DNA of 64,000 bases from Eubacteriaceae bacterium (GTDB lineage Bacteria; Bacillota; Clostridia; Peptostreptococcales; Anaerovoracaceae), in the NCBI GenBank assembly GCA_902362435.1, contig CABIWW010000004.1, forward strand, positions 62,001-126,000, written 5' to 3'. Made by a program: the position numbers and the translations under genes. This document shows positions 23,528 through 32,799 of this stretch, one piece after another (within the stretch, counting starts at the first letter, position 1; every line of letters begins with the position of its first letter). Under the pieces are notes generated by a model. It was not told the origin of the DNA and made no database searches. It worked only from the letters and a program-made list of their open reading frames with translations.

Positions 23528-24649
23528 TCATAACTCCAGTTTGTAATCTCCGTCTTTGATCTTACCGGTCTTTCGCATGAACTTGTCTATGATGATCGTG
23601 AGTACCGCCGGCAGCACGATCTGGAGCAGCAGTACCTTCCACAGTGTGTCGAATGAGAATCCCATCGAATTGAATGTTCCGATCTGCCCTACGAGTCCGG
23701 ATGTTCCCATTCCCGCGCCTACAGGAATGTTCGTCATCTTGAACACGCACGTCGAAATCGGCCCTATTATTGCTCCCGACAGCGTTGCCGGAAGCAGGAT
23801 CCACGGATTCTTTATGATATTGGAAACCTGCAGCATGGACGTTCCAAGTCCCTGTGCCACCAGACCTCCCACACCGTTTTCCTTATAGCTGGCAACTGCA
23901 AAGCCTACCATCTGAGCACAGCATCCTACCGTCGCCGCACCTGCCGCCAGACCGCTGAGATCCAGCATGATACACAGTGCCGCACTTGAAATAGGTGCGG
24001 TCAGTACAAGTCCTACTATTACCGATATAACTATTCCGAAAACGAACGGCTGCCATTCCGTCGCTGTCATGATCAGATCTCCCAGTCTCAGCATGCACCA
24101 GCCTATAGCCGGTCCCACCAGTTTGGCAACTATCGCTCCCGATATCAATGTTACCGCAGGAGTCACCAGTATGTCAACTTTTGTTTCCTTTGAAACCATC
24201 TTTCCGAATTCGGCGCCTACCGCAACTGCCAGGAACGCTCCCGCAGGGCCTCCTGCCACTTCTATGCCGAAGCCTGTCATGCTGGCGCCCATCATTCCTG
24301 TCACGACACTCGTAAACAGTACTAGCGGCGGACTTTTGAGGCTCCATGCCACAGCCACGCCGATAGCCGCACCCATATAAGTCTTCGCCTGTGCTCCGAC
24401 CTCTACGCAAAACGCGGATATCACGTTGTCTCCGAACAGATTTGCCGTCTGCACGCCTATAGTATCAAAGATAACACCTATCAGCAGCGATCCGAACAGA
24501 CCCAGCGCCATAGCGGACAGCGCATCCTGCAGATAGCGTTTTACCGATATCTCGATATCCTTGCGTTTAAAAAAACTTTCCTTCTTGACTGTTGTTTCTT
24601 TCCCTTCCATGTCTTCTGCACCGTGCCGCAGCTGCATGCGATGCCGCAT
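23528..24649 (-). CDS. PTS EIIC-like membrane transporter (EIIC_2 type)
   Basis: Up to 373 residues with about ten hydrophobic segments, resembling the PTS_EIIC_2 family (SVKRYLQDALSAMALGLFGSLLIG at the first helix, GGPAGAFLAVAVGAEFGKMVSKET, VPVGAGMGTSGLVGQIG). No EIIA or EIIB partner is in the window, so sugar phosphotransfer is doubtful. ATGs at 24649, 24637 and 24610 are possible; AAAGGAG lies 20 bases before the first, a poor spacing, and the start is unsettled. It heads an operon with the FmdE-like and DUF3842 genes and diverges from niaR. That makes uptake of a vitamin such as niacin, or of a metal-cofactor precursor, a reasonable guess but not shown. Confidence 0.7.
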   Translation of the reverse strand: MRHRMQLRHGAEDMEGKETTVKKESFFKRKDIEISVKRYLQDALSAMALGLFGSLLIGVIFDTIGVQTANLFGDNVISAFCVEVGAQAKTYMGAAIGVAVAWSLKSPPLVLFTSVVTGMMGASMTGFGIEVAGGPAGAFLAVAVGAEFGKMVSKETKVDILVTPAVTLISGAIVAKLVGPAIGWCMLRLGDLIMTATEWQPFVFGIVISVIVGLVLTAPISSAALCIMLDLSGLAAGAATVGCCAQMVGFAVASYKENGVGGLVAQGLGTSMLQVSNIIKNPWILLPATLSGAIIGPISTCVFKMTNIPVGAGMGTSGLVGQIGTFNSMGFSFDTLWKVLLLQIVLPAVLTIIIDKFMRKTGKIKDGDYKLEL

Positions 24650-24717
24650 TCATGCGCGGATACGGTACACTCCTTTCTTCTTTTCATCAGATTTAGCCTG
24701 CCATATGATTTTAACAG

Positions 24718-24729
24718 GTGTATATACAC
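24718..24729. promoter_or_regulatory. Candidate NiaR operator between niaR and the EIIC operon
   Basis: GTGTATATACAC, a perfect 12-base palindrome within the imperfect AGGTGTATATACACTT. It is embedded in a wider inverted pair AACAGG (24713-24718) and CCTGTT (24758-24763). It lies in the divergent intergenic region next to a gene for a dimeric repressor, the usual place for an autoregulatory operator. Confidence 0.5.
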
Positions 24730-24762
24730 TTATCAATATAATTGTATATATTTATTTCCTGT

Positions 24763-24791
24763 TTGCCTGTAAATCCATATTATGCTATTAT
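24763..24791 (+). promoter_or_regulatory. niaR promoter
   Basis: -35 TTGCCT (24763-24768), 17-base spacer, -10 TATTAT (24786-24791) with an extended TGC. It overlaps the distal CCTGTT half-site of the candidate operator. Confidence 0.6.
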
Positions 24792-24855
24792 GTTTTCATA
24801 GAAAATCGCACTTGTCTGCAGGTGTACCGATGACTGCTGAAAAGGAGGCGCATGG

Positions 24856-25413
24856 ATGACTACAAAGAAAAACGGCAACAGTAAAGAAATATCAGCTGCA
24901 AAACGCAGAGATGTCATAAAGAAAGAGCTTGAGGGCGCTTCCGGACCGGTGACTGCGAACTATTTCGCAAACCGCCTGTCAGTCAGCCGTCAGATAATCG
25001 TCGGAGATGTCGCCATCCTCAGAGCTTCAGGCCTGGATATCCTGGCAACTCCGAAGGGATATATAATGAATATCCCCGAAAATGATACCGCCTTTCCTTT
25101 CACAGGGATCATCGCATGCAGACATACGACTGAAGAGATGCGCGACGAGCTTTACACGATCGTCGACTTCGGAGCAACAGTCATAGACGTAAGGATCGAA
25201 CATGCAATATACGGCGAGCTCACGGCAAAGCTCGACCTTTCATCAAGATATGATGTGGATGTGTTTGTAGATAAAGTCGAACATGAAAACAATTCAGCGC
25301 CCATAAGCTCTCTTACCGGAGGTGTGCATCTGCACAGCATCGGCTGCCGTGACAGCCAGAGCTTCGAGCGTATCAAAGCCGCTCTCTCAGACAAGGGTTT
25401 CCTGATGAACTGA
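24856..25413 (+). CDS. niaR: NiaR-type transcriptional repressor (HTH_11 + 3H domain)
   Basis: 185 residues. N-terminal winged helix (KRRDVIKKELEGASGPVTAN, then RLSVSRQIIVGDVAILRASG) followed by the 3H domain with its metal/ligand histidines (GIIACRHTTEEMRDEL, RIEHAIYGELTAKL, TGGVHLHSIG). NiaR (YrxA) represses NAD synthesis or niacin uptake when nicotinate is present. AAAGGAGG lies 7 bases before the ATG at 24856; an ATG at 24852 leads to a quick stop. It diverges from the EIIC-like operon and overlaps the MATE gene by 27 bases at its 3' end on opposite strands. Confidence 0.9.
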   Translation: MTTKKNGNSKEISAAKRRDVIKKELEGASGPVTANYFANRLSVSRQIIVGDVAILRASGLDILATPKGYIMNIPENDTAFPFTGIIACRHTTEEMRDELYTIVDFGATVIDVRIEHAIYGELTAKLDLSSRYDVDVFVDKVEHENNSAPISSLTGGVHLHSIGCRDSQSFERIKAALSDKGFLMN

Positions 25414-26733
25414 TTTTTTTATCTTCAGGTAATATATCACTCCCGTCGTGTCTGCCAGTATCCATCCGATCGGAACTGCCCACCAGATACCGATCAGTCC
25501 GACTGCCGGAAGTGCAGAAAGCATGTATGCCAGGCAGACTCTGCTCCCGAGTGATATCACCGTCAGGACAAGCGACATTCCCGGTCTGTTGAGTGCACGG
25601 TAAAGGCCGTACAGCATGAACAGTCCGCCTATCCCGAAGTAAAACGCCCCTACCACATGCAGATATGTCACTCCGATCGATAAGATCTCCGTCTCGCTGC
25701 CTCTTATGAAGATCATCAGCAGCGGCTTTGCAAAAATAAGCACACACGTCGAGATCACCGCGGAAAAGATCAGCATACTGCAAAGTGCCGAGCGTATTCC
25801 TTTTCTTATCCTTTCCTCTTCACGCGCACCGTAGTTCTGTGCTGTGAATGTCGAAAATGCATTCCCGAAATCCTGCAGAGGCATGTATGCGAATGCATCT
25901 ATCTTCACGGCTGCGGCAAAAGCGGCCATCACTGCCGTTCCAAAGCTGTTCACAAGTCCCTGGACCATCAGTATGCCCAGATTCATCATGGACTGCTGCA
26001 GGCATGTCAGTACTGAAGCACCTGTGATCTCGCCCAGGCCTGCTGCCGTGATCTTCATATCCTTTCGCTGAGGCCTCAGCTCCGGGCACTTTACAAGAGT
26101 ATAGAGCATCATTCCCGCCCCTGCGATCCACTGTGAGATCACCGTTGCCAGTGCCGCTCCACCTACTCCCATATCAAAGCCAAGCACGAATACAAGATCC
26201 AGCGCGATGTTCAGGACTGCAGAAACCCCCAGAAAAACCAGCGGCATCATCGAATTTCCCACCGCTCTCAGCAGCGATGCGAAAAAATTATACAGAAAGC
26301 TCGCGAATATCCCGCAGAAGACCACCAGCAGATATTCACGCATGAGACTGTAGACTTCATCAGGTACAGAGATGAAACGCATTATCGCATCGATCATCAC
26401 AAATGACAGGATATTGAGCACAGCAGAAAAAAAGGCGATCATCACGAATGAAGTGAATATGTTCGCCCTCAGATGAGCCCAGCGCTTTTCTCCGAATCTT
26501 ATCGAAAATATCGCTCCGCTGCCCATGCACATTCCGAGCAGTATGGAGATGATGAATGTCATCAGCGTATATGCCGATCCCACTGCTGCCAGAGCTCCTG
26601 TCCCGATAAAACGGCCGACTATGAGCGTATCTACGATATTGTAAAGCTGCTGCAGCAGATTGCTGCATATCATAGGCAGTGCAAACATGAGCATGCCTTT
26701 TGTGACTGAACCTTTTGTCAGATCTAGCTGCAT
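25387..26733 (-). CDS. MATE-family multidrug/Na+ antiporter
   Basis: 448 residues with twelve predicted membrane segments in two homologous halves. It begins LDLTKGSVTKGMLMFALPMI, typical of MATE exporters, with the conserved NLLQQLYNIVDTLIVGRFIG stretch. The family exports cationic drugs or metabolites in exchange for Na+ or H+. No substrate can be assigned. It is a single gene whose 3' end overlaps niaR on the other strand; no terminator is seen between them. Confidence 0.92.
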   Translation of the reverse strand: MQLDLTKGSVTKGMLMFALPMICSNLLQQLYNIVDTLIVGRFIGTGALAAVGSAYTLMTFIISILLGMCMGSGAIFSIRFGEKRWAHLRANIFTSFVMIAFFSAVLNILSFVMIDAIMRFISVPDEVYSLMREYLLVVFCGIFASFLYNFFASLLRAVGNSMMPLVFLGVSAVLNIALDLVFVLGFDMGVGGAALATVISQWIAGAGMMLYTLVKCPELRPQRKDMKITAAGLGEITGASVLTCLQQSMMNLGILMVQGLVNSFGTAVMAAFAAAVKIDAFAYMPLQDFGNAFSTFTAQNYGAREEERIRKGIRSALCSMLIFSAVISTCVLIFAKPLLMIFIRGSETEILSIGVTYLHVVGAFYFGIGGLFMLYGLYRALNRPGMSLVLTVISLGSRVCLAYMLSALPAVGLIGIWWAVPIGWILADTTGVIYYLKIKKSVHQETLV

Positions 26734-26847
26734 ATCAAATTCTCTTTCTCTGAATATTACTATTACTTATGACCTGCGCGCAGTACAGAAAACACGCGCA
26801 TATTTTGAAACAATACTTTGTTACCACTTTGGATCCGGATCCTCTTC

Positions 26848-26883
26848 GAAAAAAAGCAGCGATGCAATCTGCACCGCTGCTTT
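26848..26883 (-). terminator. Terminator after gabT
   Basis: Minus strand: AAAGCAGCGGTGCA, 4-base loop, GCATCGCTGCTTT (one G-T pair in the stem), then T-run. About 30 bases after the gabT stop. Confidence 0.9.
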
Positions 26884-26914
26884 GAAATCACTGTTTAACA
26901 GTTTTCAGCTTTGC

Positions 26915-28270
26915 TTATTTTGAGCAAGTCTTGATAGCGTTTTCAAGGATTTCCAGACCTGCGTTCAGCTGTGCATCAGTTACGCACAGAGGGCAGAGGA
27001 ATCTGATAACGTTTCCGTAAGTACCAGCTGCTTCGAGCATAAGTCCGTTGTTCATAGCTTCCTGAACGATAGCGCCTACGAGTGCTGCATCCGGTTCTTT
27101 TGAAGCCTTGTCTTTTACGAACTCGATACCGATCATTGCGCCGAGACCTCTTACATCGCCAACGCATTCATACTTTTCTTTCCATTCGTTGAATGCCTTT
27201 GTTGCAACGTCTGCGATGTGCATAGCCTTTGCAGGATAGTCATCTCTTTCCATAACTTCAACAACCTTCAGAGCTGATGCTGCTGATACAGCGTTAGCGC
27301 CGTAAGTTCCGCCGATAGTTCCGCCAGGAACTGCATCCATGATCTCAGCTCTTGCAGTTACTGCTGATAATGGAAGTCCGCCTGCGATCGACTTAGCTGT
27401 TGACATGATGTCAGGAGCTGCGCCTGCTTCTGCAAAGTACTGGGATGCGAACATCTTACCGCTTCTAGCCCATCCGCACTGTACTTCGTCACAGATCATC
27501 AGGATTCCGTGTTCGTCACAGATCTTTCTAACTGCTTTTACCCATTCGATAGGAGCCGGAACGAATCCGCCTTCGCCCTGTACAGGTTCGAATACGATAG
27601 CTGCGCATGCATCATATGGAGTAGCTTCGATGAATACTTCTTCGAGCTTCTTTACATAGTAAGCGATAGCTTCTTCTTCAGTCATGTGACCAGGAGCTCT
27701 GTAGAGGTTAGGGAACTCAGCTCTGTAAACGCCGTCAGGGAAAGGTCCCATGCCAACTGCGTAAGCTTTCTTAGCAGTCATTGTCATTGTAAGAGAAGTT
27801 CTTCCGTGGAATGCGCCTGTGAATACGATGATGTTAGGTCTTCCTGTATAGCTTCTTGCAATTTTAACTGCGTTTTCGTCTGCTTCTGAACCTGAGCATA
27901 CGAACATAGTCTTTTTCTTGTCTCCCTTTACAGGAACCAGTCTGTTCATCTGTTCAGCAAGTGCAACATATCCTTCGTGTGTAGTGATGTTGAACATTGA
28001 GTGGAAGAACTTGTCTGCCTGTTCTTTTACAGCTGCGATACACTCAGGATTGCTGTATCCGATGTTTAATACGCCTACGCCGCCGATCCAGTCGAGGAAG
28101 ATGTTTCCGTCAACGTCTTCGAACATAGCGCCTTCGCCTCTTTCGATAACTGCTTTGTAAGCTGTTCCGATACCATTAGGAACTGCTGCAGCTCTTCTGT
28201 CCATGAGTGCCTTAGCTTTAGGACCAGGTAATGTTCCTGTAACGATTTTAGGTAATGCTTCTCTTAACAT
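26915..28270 (-). CDS. gabT: 4-aminobutyrate aminotransferase family (class III PLP)
   Basis: 451 residues. Class III aminotransferase: cofactor site CSGSEADENAVKIAR, aspartate in ICDEVQCGWARSG, and the PLP lysine in TAKSIAGGLPLSA (about residue 287). Closest in pattern to GabT, which moves the amino group of GABA to 2-oxoglutarate; other omega-amino acids (5-aminovalerate, beta-alanine) are possible. Its codon usage is that of a highly expressed gene. AGGTTTGT and GGAGG lie just upstream. It is 32 bases downstream of a sigma-54 activator gene and likely read from it, which suggests induction of amino-acid fermentation by a small effector. Confidence 0.88.
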   Translation of the reverse strand: MLREALPKIVTGTLPGPKAKALMDRRAAAVPNGIGTAYKAVIERGEGAMFEDVDGNIFLDWIGGVGVLNIGYSNPECIAAVKEQADKFFHSMFNITTHEGYVALAEQMNRLVPVKGDKKKTMFVCSGSEADENAVKIARSYTGRPNIIVFTGAFHGRTSLTMTMTAKKAYAVGMGPFPDGVYRAEFPNLYRAPGHMTEEEAIAYYVKKLEEVFIEATPYDACAAIVFEPVQGEGGFVPAPIEWVKAVRKICDEHGILMICDEVQCGWARSGKMFASQYFAEAGAAPDIMSTAKSIAGGLPLSAVTARAEIMDAVPGGTIGGTYGANAVSAASALKVVEVMERDDYPAKAMHIADVATKAFNEWKEKYECVGDVRGLGAMIGIEFVKDKASKEPDAALVGAIVQEAMNNGLMLEAAGTYGNVIRFLCPLCVTDAQLNAGLEILENAIKTCSK

Positions 28271-28302
28271 AACAAACCTCCATAATTTATTATTTATAAA
28301 AA

Positions 28303-30093
28303 TTAATTTATATCCAGTTCAGCGAGCTTCCTGTAAAGGGTAGCCCGGGAAAGACCAAGATCTCTGGCGACAGTTTCCTTCACCCCGTTGTACTGCCTGA
28401 GCTTTTTCATGATCACCTCTTTTTCAAAGAGCTTGACCTGCTCGGCGAGAGGCCTGTCGAGATTCCTGAACTTGACCGTTTCCTCTTCTTTCTTCAGGAT
28501 ACGTGCAGGAACCTCATCTATGCCTATCACGTTGCCGAACGCCATATTGGCGCCGTACTCAACGGCATTTTCGAGTTCTCTGACGTTTCCCGGCCAGTCA
28601 TGGTTTGTATAGATTTCTTCCACTTCCGGTGAAAATCGTTCTATCTTTTTGTTCATGAAGCTGTTGTACTTTTTAAGAAAATGATACATCAGCTGTTTTA
28701 TATCATCCTTTCGCTCCCTGAGAGGCGGGATCGAAAGGGGTATTACACTCAGTCTGTAGTAAAGATCCTCTCTGAAGCTTCCTTCCTCTATCAGTTTCTC
28801 CAGATCCTTGTTCGTCGCAGCAATGACTCTGACATCCACGATGATGCTCTTGCTGCCGCCGACACGATCGAATCTCATGTTCTGAAGCACGTGCAGTATC
28901 TTTACCTGAAGGTGCAGCGGCATATCTCCTATTTCATCCAGAAATATGGTGCCGCCGTCAGCGAGCTCGAATTTACCTTCCTTGCCCTTTTCACTGGCTC
29001 CTGTGAAAGCGCCCTTCTCGTATCCGAAAAGCTCACTCTCCAGCAGGTTCTCCGGTATCGCCCCGCAGTTCACTGTGATGAACGGTTTATCTTCTCTCGG
29101 GCTTGCGTAGTGTATCGCCTTGGCGAACATCTCCTTGCCCGTACCGCTCTCTCCCGTGATCAGGACCGTCGAATTGCTTCTCGCCGTGATCAGAGCCTGC
29201 TTCTTGGCTATCATTATCTTCTCGCTGGTTCCTATTATATCATCAACGGTGTTCTTTATCTTGCGTGTATTGAAATTATACACGAGTTTCTGAGCTTCTT
29301 CAATATCCCTGAAGGAAATAACTATTCCGTCTATTTCCTCGCCGGATAAAAAGGGCTGCACAGTTACGATAAAGTGATGCTGTCTGCCGTCCACCTTGAA
29401 GATCTCTTCGTTCTCGGTATATCCCCTGCCTGTGTCCAGGACCTTTATCGCGGGGCTTCCAGGCATTATCTTGCTTATATGCTTGCCGATCAGATCGCCC
29501 TTGTTCGTACCGAACAGTTCGGCGGCTCTGTTGTTGCAGTGCTTGACATAGCCTTTCTGATCGAGTGCAAATATGCCTTCGTGCGCTGTTTCAAGAACGA
29601 TCGACATCTCGTCTCTGGAAACCTCGACATTCTCAAGCGTCTCCTGCTGGTCAGCCTTTGCAGAGAGGAGATCCGCCATTTTCTCGACGAATACGGTCAT
29701 GCTCTCGCGCTTGTCCTTGATGATGTGTTTCTGATCTTCAGTAAAAGCGACGAGACCTATGATCCCTATTATCTCTCCTTTGAGCACTATCGGAGTGCAT
29801 ATCTCAGCGAGCTCTCCGAGTCTGGTGTTGCCGACCACCGGCTGATCGTATCCCTTGAAGTTCTGGGCGTCCTCCACGTACTGAGTCTTTCCCGTACGCA
29901 GCACTCTGGCATAGAGATAATTGCCCTCCAGGTTGCCATCCTCTTCCTTTTTGCCGATACGGCCGTGATAGTAACCTGTACCGCCGATTATCCTCAGCCT
30001 ATTGTCCACGATCTCAACTTCCAGACCGACAGCAATACTGATCGCCTCCGCGACCTGCTGCACGCTTTCCTTAATGCCGCTCAAAACAGACAT
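28303..30093 (-). CDS. Sigma-54-dependent activator (GAF-PAS-AAA+-Fis)
   Basis: 596 residues. N-terminal GAF-like sensory domain (about 15-150), PAS domain (about 165-280), AAA+ domain with Walker A GESGTGKE, the sigma-54 contact loop GAFTGA, Walker [13 protein letters not shown] and the arginine finger region, and a C-terminal Fis-type helix-turn-helix ([20 protein letters not shown]). The intact GAFTGA loop shows that it can contact sigma-54. Such activators often control neighbouring catabolic operons; the target is probably gabT or a permease. I see no clear TGGCAC-N5-TTGC promoter near gabT. The start at 30093 follows a GGTGG site. Confidence 0.93.
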   Translation of the reverse strand: MSVLSGIKESVQQVAEAISIAVGLEVEIVDNRLRIIGGTGYYHGRIGKKEEDGNLEGNYLYARVLRTGKTQYVEDAQNFKGYDQPVVGNTRLGELAEICTPIVLKGEIIGIIGLVAFTEDQKHIIKDKRESMTVFVEKMADLLSAKADQQETLENVEVSRDEMSIVLETAHEGIFALDQKGYVKHCNNRAAELFGTNKGDLIGKHISKIMPGSPAIKVLDTGRGYTENEEIFKVDGRQHHFIVTVQPFLSGEEIDGIVISFRDIEEAQKLVYNFNTRKIKNTVDDIIGTSEKIMIAKKQALITARSNSTVLITGESGTGKEMFAKAIHYASPREDKPFITVNCGAIPENLLESELFGYEKGAFTGASEKGKEGKFELADGGTIFLDEIGDMPLHLQVKILHVLQNMRFDRVGGSKSIIVDVRVIAATNKDLEKLIEEGSFREDLYYRLSVIPLSIPPLRERKDDIKQLMYHFLKKYNSFMNKKIERFSPEVEEIYTNHDWPGNVRELENAVEYGANMAFGNVIGIDEVPARILKKEEETVKFRNLDRPLAEQVKLFEKEVIMKKLRQYNGVKETVARDLGLSRATLYRKLAELDIN

Positions 30094-30111
30094 TCTATTC
30101 CACCTTTATCT

Positions 30112-30139
30112 AATATAATATTAACTAAATACCTGTCTA
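30112..30139 (-). promoter_or_regulatory. Promoter of the sigma-54 activator gene
   Basis: Minus strand: -35 TAGACA (30139-30134), 16-base spacer, -10 TATATT (30117-30112). A sigma-A type promoter, so the activator itself is not sigma-54 dependent. Confidence 0.5.
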
Positions 30140-30220
30140 CATTTTAACACATGCTCCGGATTTTTAAAGCAGTTTTTTCGTCCTAATTTTAGTTTCTGAG
30201 GGTATTTATATGTCTTTTTT

Positions 30221-31894
30221 TCACTGATTTCGCTCTGAATTCTCTGTCATTTTATCATCAGTGACGGCAGCTCCGAGATTGATCGTCGATTTCTCCAGTT
30301 CAAGCACCATATTGTTTATCTGACTCAGCTTTTCAGAAGACATATCTTCACCGACAGCAAGCTTCGCATTGTACAGTATATCCTCTATTCTTCTGTGTAT
30401 ATCGTAAAGGTTCGTTCTGACGTCGTTGAGCATCTCCACGTCGACATCATCCCTCATGGCATCTGCCATATCAACGACCTCGTCTTTTTCAAGCACATAT
30501 TCTGAATTTCCTCTGACAACTACAGGCTGATATCCGAGCTCCTCTTCGACGGTCTTTGCAAAGTCCTCCTTTGCCTCCATCTCTCCGTGTACGAGGAATA
30601 TGTGCTTAGGCTCCTTTTGAAAGCCTTTGAGCCATTCAAGCAGACCGTCTCTGTCCGCATGACCTGAAAATCCCTGGAGATTATAGATCTTGGCATTTAC
30701 CTGCACTTTGTCGCCAAACAGCGTGACTTCCTGCGCGCCGTCTATGAGCATCCTTCCCAGTGTGCCTTCCGCCTGATAGCCTACGAATACTATGCTGGAT
30801 TTTCTGTTCCACAGATTGTGCTTAAGGTGATGTCTGATCCTGCCGGCGTCGCACATGCCGCTCGCCGAGATTATCACCTTCGGCTCGGGATCAGTATTGA
30901 GCCATACGGATTCCTGGCTCGTTCTGGTGAACTTGAGATTTTCGAAATCCAGAGGGTTGTCGCCCTTTGCAATGTATTCTTTCGTCTCTTCATCGAAAAC
31001 CTGCGCGTTTTTCTTGAAAACCTCAGTCGCTGTAGTCGCCATAGGACTGTCGACATATACGTTCAGATTTTTGAAAGCCTCGTGGTATTCGCTGTTCGAT
31101 TCATATACTCTGTTCAGCTCATATATCAGTTCCTGTGTCCTGCCTACTGCAAATGACGGGATCACGGTCGTTCCGCCTTTTTCCGCTGTATCGCGTATTA
31201 TATCCAGTAATTTCTTGACATCCAGCGGATTCTTCGGATGCAGCCTGTTGCCGTATGTCGTCTCCATGATGACGTAGTCCGCCTTCTTTATTATCGTCGG
31301 ATCTCTCAGTATCGGCCTGTCCTTTACGCCAAGGTCGCCCGAAAATACTATCTTCGATACGCTGTCGCCCTCGGTGACCCACAGCTCTGTTATCGCAGAT
31401 CCGAGTATGTGTCCGGCGTCATTGAAAACTATTTTCATTTCGTCGTTGAGTTCTATAAGCTGGTCGTAAAGCACAGGCTTCACGTATTTCAGCGAATCCA
31501 CCGCGTCATTATATGTATAGAGCGGCTCCACCAGAGGTCTTCCCGCACGCTCGTTCTTCTTGTTTTTCCACTGTGCTTCTTTTTCGTGTATGTATCCGCT
31601 GTCCTTGAGCATAACGTCCAGAAGATCCGCAGTCGCGTCTGTGCAGTAAATGCTGCCCTTGAATCCTCTCTTTATCAGGAGCGGTATCCTGCCGCAGTGG
31701 TCTATATGGGCATGGCTAAGCACCATGTATTCGATTTCTGCCGGGTCGAACGGAAACTCCTCATAATTGAGAGCTTCCTGCGCCTTTCCGCCCTGAAACT
31801 GCCCGCAGTCCAGCAGGACCTTGTGCTTTTCCGTTGTTATGAGATGGCAGGATCCCGTCACACCTGACGACGCCCCGCAAAACTGTATTTTCAT
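30221..31894 (-). CDS. MBL/beta-CASP ribonuclease (RNA specificity factor type)
   Basis: 557 residues. Metallo-beta-lactamase core with VLSHAHIDHCGRIPLL (HxHxDH), the later histidine in FNDAGHILGSA and the aspartate in VFSGDLG. The beta-CASP domain has ETTYGNRLH and ISASGMCDAGRIRHHL, and the RMMBL part has FSGHADRDGLLEWL. This is the CPSF73-like branch of zinc-dependent RNases (YmdA-independent), which cut or trim RNA. The C-terminal 90 residues are charged and variable. It stands alone between the sigma-54 activator and the surface-protein remnant. Confidence 0.9.
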   Translation of the reverse strand: MKIQFCGASSGVTGSCHLITTEKHKVLLDCGQFQGGKAQEALNYEEFPFDPAEIEYMVLSHAHIDHCGRIPLLIKRGFKGSIYCTDATADLLDVMLKDSGYIHEKEAQWKNKKNERAGRPLVEPLYTYNDAVDSLKYVKPVLYDQLIELNDEMKIVFNDAGHILGSAITELWVTEGDSVSKIVFSGDLGVKDRPILRDPTIIKKADYVIMETTYGNRLHPKNPLDVKKLLDIIRDTAEKGGTTVIPSFAVGRTQELIYELNRVYESNSEYHEAFKNLNVYVDSPMATTATEVFKKNAQVFDEETKEYIAKGDNPLDFENLKFTRTSQESVWLNTDPEPKVIISASGMCDAGRIRHHLKHNLWNRKSSIVFVGYQAEGTLGRMLIDGAQEVTLFGDKVQVNAKIYNLQGFSGHADRDGLLEWLKGFQKEPKHIFLVHGEMEAKEDFAKTVEEELGYQPVVVRGNSEYVLEKDEVVDMADAMRDDVDVEMLNDVRTNLYDIHRRIEDILYNAKLAVGEDMSSEKLSQINNMVLELEKSTINLGAAVTDDKMTENSERNQ

Positions 31895-31987
31895 TGCGAT
31901 TTCCTCCCTGTTGAAACGTTGTTACCATGTTACCGCTATTATACTACCTGCCGCCTGTGATTTCCATGTGCAAAATCCGCAGACTGC

Positions 31988-32020
31988 AAAAAACGGGCAG
32001 ACACATGCCGTGCCTGCCCG
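31988..32020 (-). terminator. Terminator after the surface-protein remnant
   Basis: Minus strand: CGGGCAGGCAC and GTGTCTGCCCG form an 11-pair stem (one mismatch), followed by six T. About 37 bases past the stop at 32057. Confidence 0.88.
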
Positions 32021-32056
32021 AATGCATTTCACTATCTTATATACTTGTTACCTGCT

Positions 32057-32659
32057 CTATTCGTTAAAACGCTTTCTTCCAAAGATCGCAGCTGCCATAC
32101 CGAGCAGCGAGATGCACGCCAGGACGATCCGCAGCGTCGTGCTGCTGTCATCACCTGTCTGAGGTGATGACGGTGTGGTCTTATCGGAAGAAGAGCCGCC
32201 GCCCGCAGTTCCGCCATCGCCTGATCCCTTTGTCCACTTGGCATAAACAGTCATGTTTTTATCCAGTGTCACAGAAGTGATCTTTTCGGTCAGAGCTTTA
32301 TCTGCATACCATCCGTCAAAGGTATATCCGCTCCTCGACGTCGTGTAATCGGCTAATGAGATCACGCTTCCATCGAATTTTGAAACAGGTGAAATATCGC
32401 TGCCACCATTCGTTTCAAAGCTCAATGTGTACTTGACCGCAGACTCATCCTCTTCAGTAGGAATGATCAGATATATCTCATGATCTGTATCGTCCGGTCC
32501 CCAGACACCGCTCAGCCATTCGCTGCTCGGAGCCTTGATAGAAACAGCACTTGAAGAATTCGAGACGTTGTTACTCCCTGACTGGATGCCGCCGAATCTG
32601 AGGATGACGCAGTCCATCCACTGTCCTACCTTGTATCCCGGGTTCATAACGATGCTCAC
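32057..32659 (-). pseudogene. Truncated sortase-type surface protein with one InlB B-repeat
   Basis: The best open frame begins at a GTG (32659) without a ribosome binding site, and sense-like sequence continues upstream to a stop at 32693. The protein has no signal peptide. It holds one Listeria-Bacteroides (InlB B-type) repeat, TLSFETNGGSDISPVSKFDG to YAKW, then a Gly/Ser linker, the sorting motif SPQTGD, a hydrophobic helix and the tail GRKRFNE. An anchored surface protein needs an N-terminal signal, so this is probably the 3' remnant of a larger gene. Its terminator is intact. It could also be a complete gene with a start I cannot see, which I think less likely. Confidence 0.65.
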
Positions 32660-32799
32660 TTCGAGCAGTTCTGAAGGCGAAGCCGCTTTTTGTCACTTCT
32701 GACTGGCTTCTGCGATAATATCATAAATAGAGGCGGATCATAACCGGCAACCGTTTTCTTTGCTGAAAACCATGTATTTGATCGTGCAGTATCCGCACT

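Noticed and set aside
28271..28302. A sigma-54 promoter between the activator and gabT
   Set aside because: The gap is only 32 bases and lacks a GG...GC pair at -24/-12 spacing.
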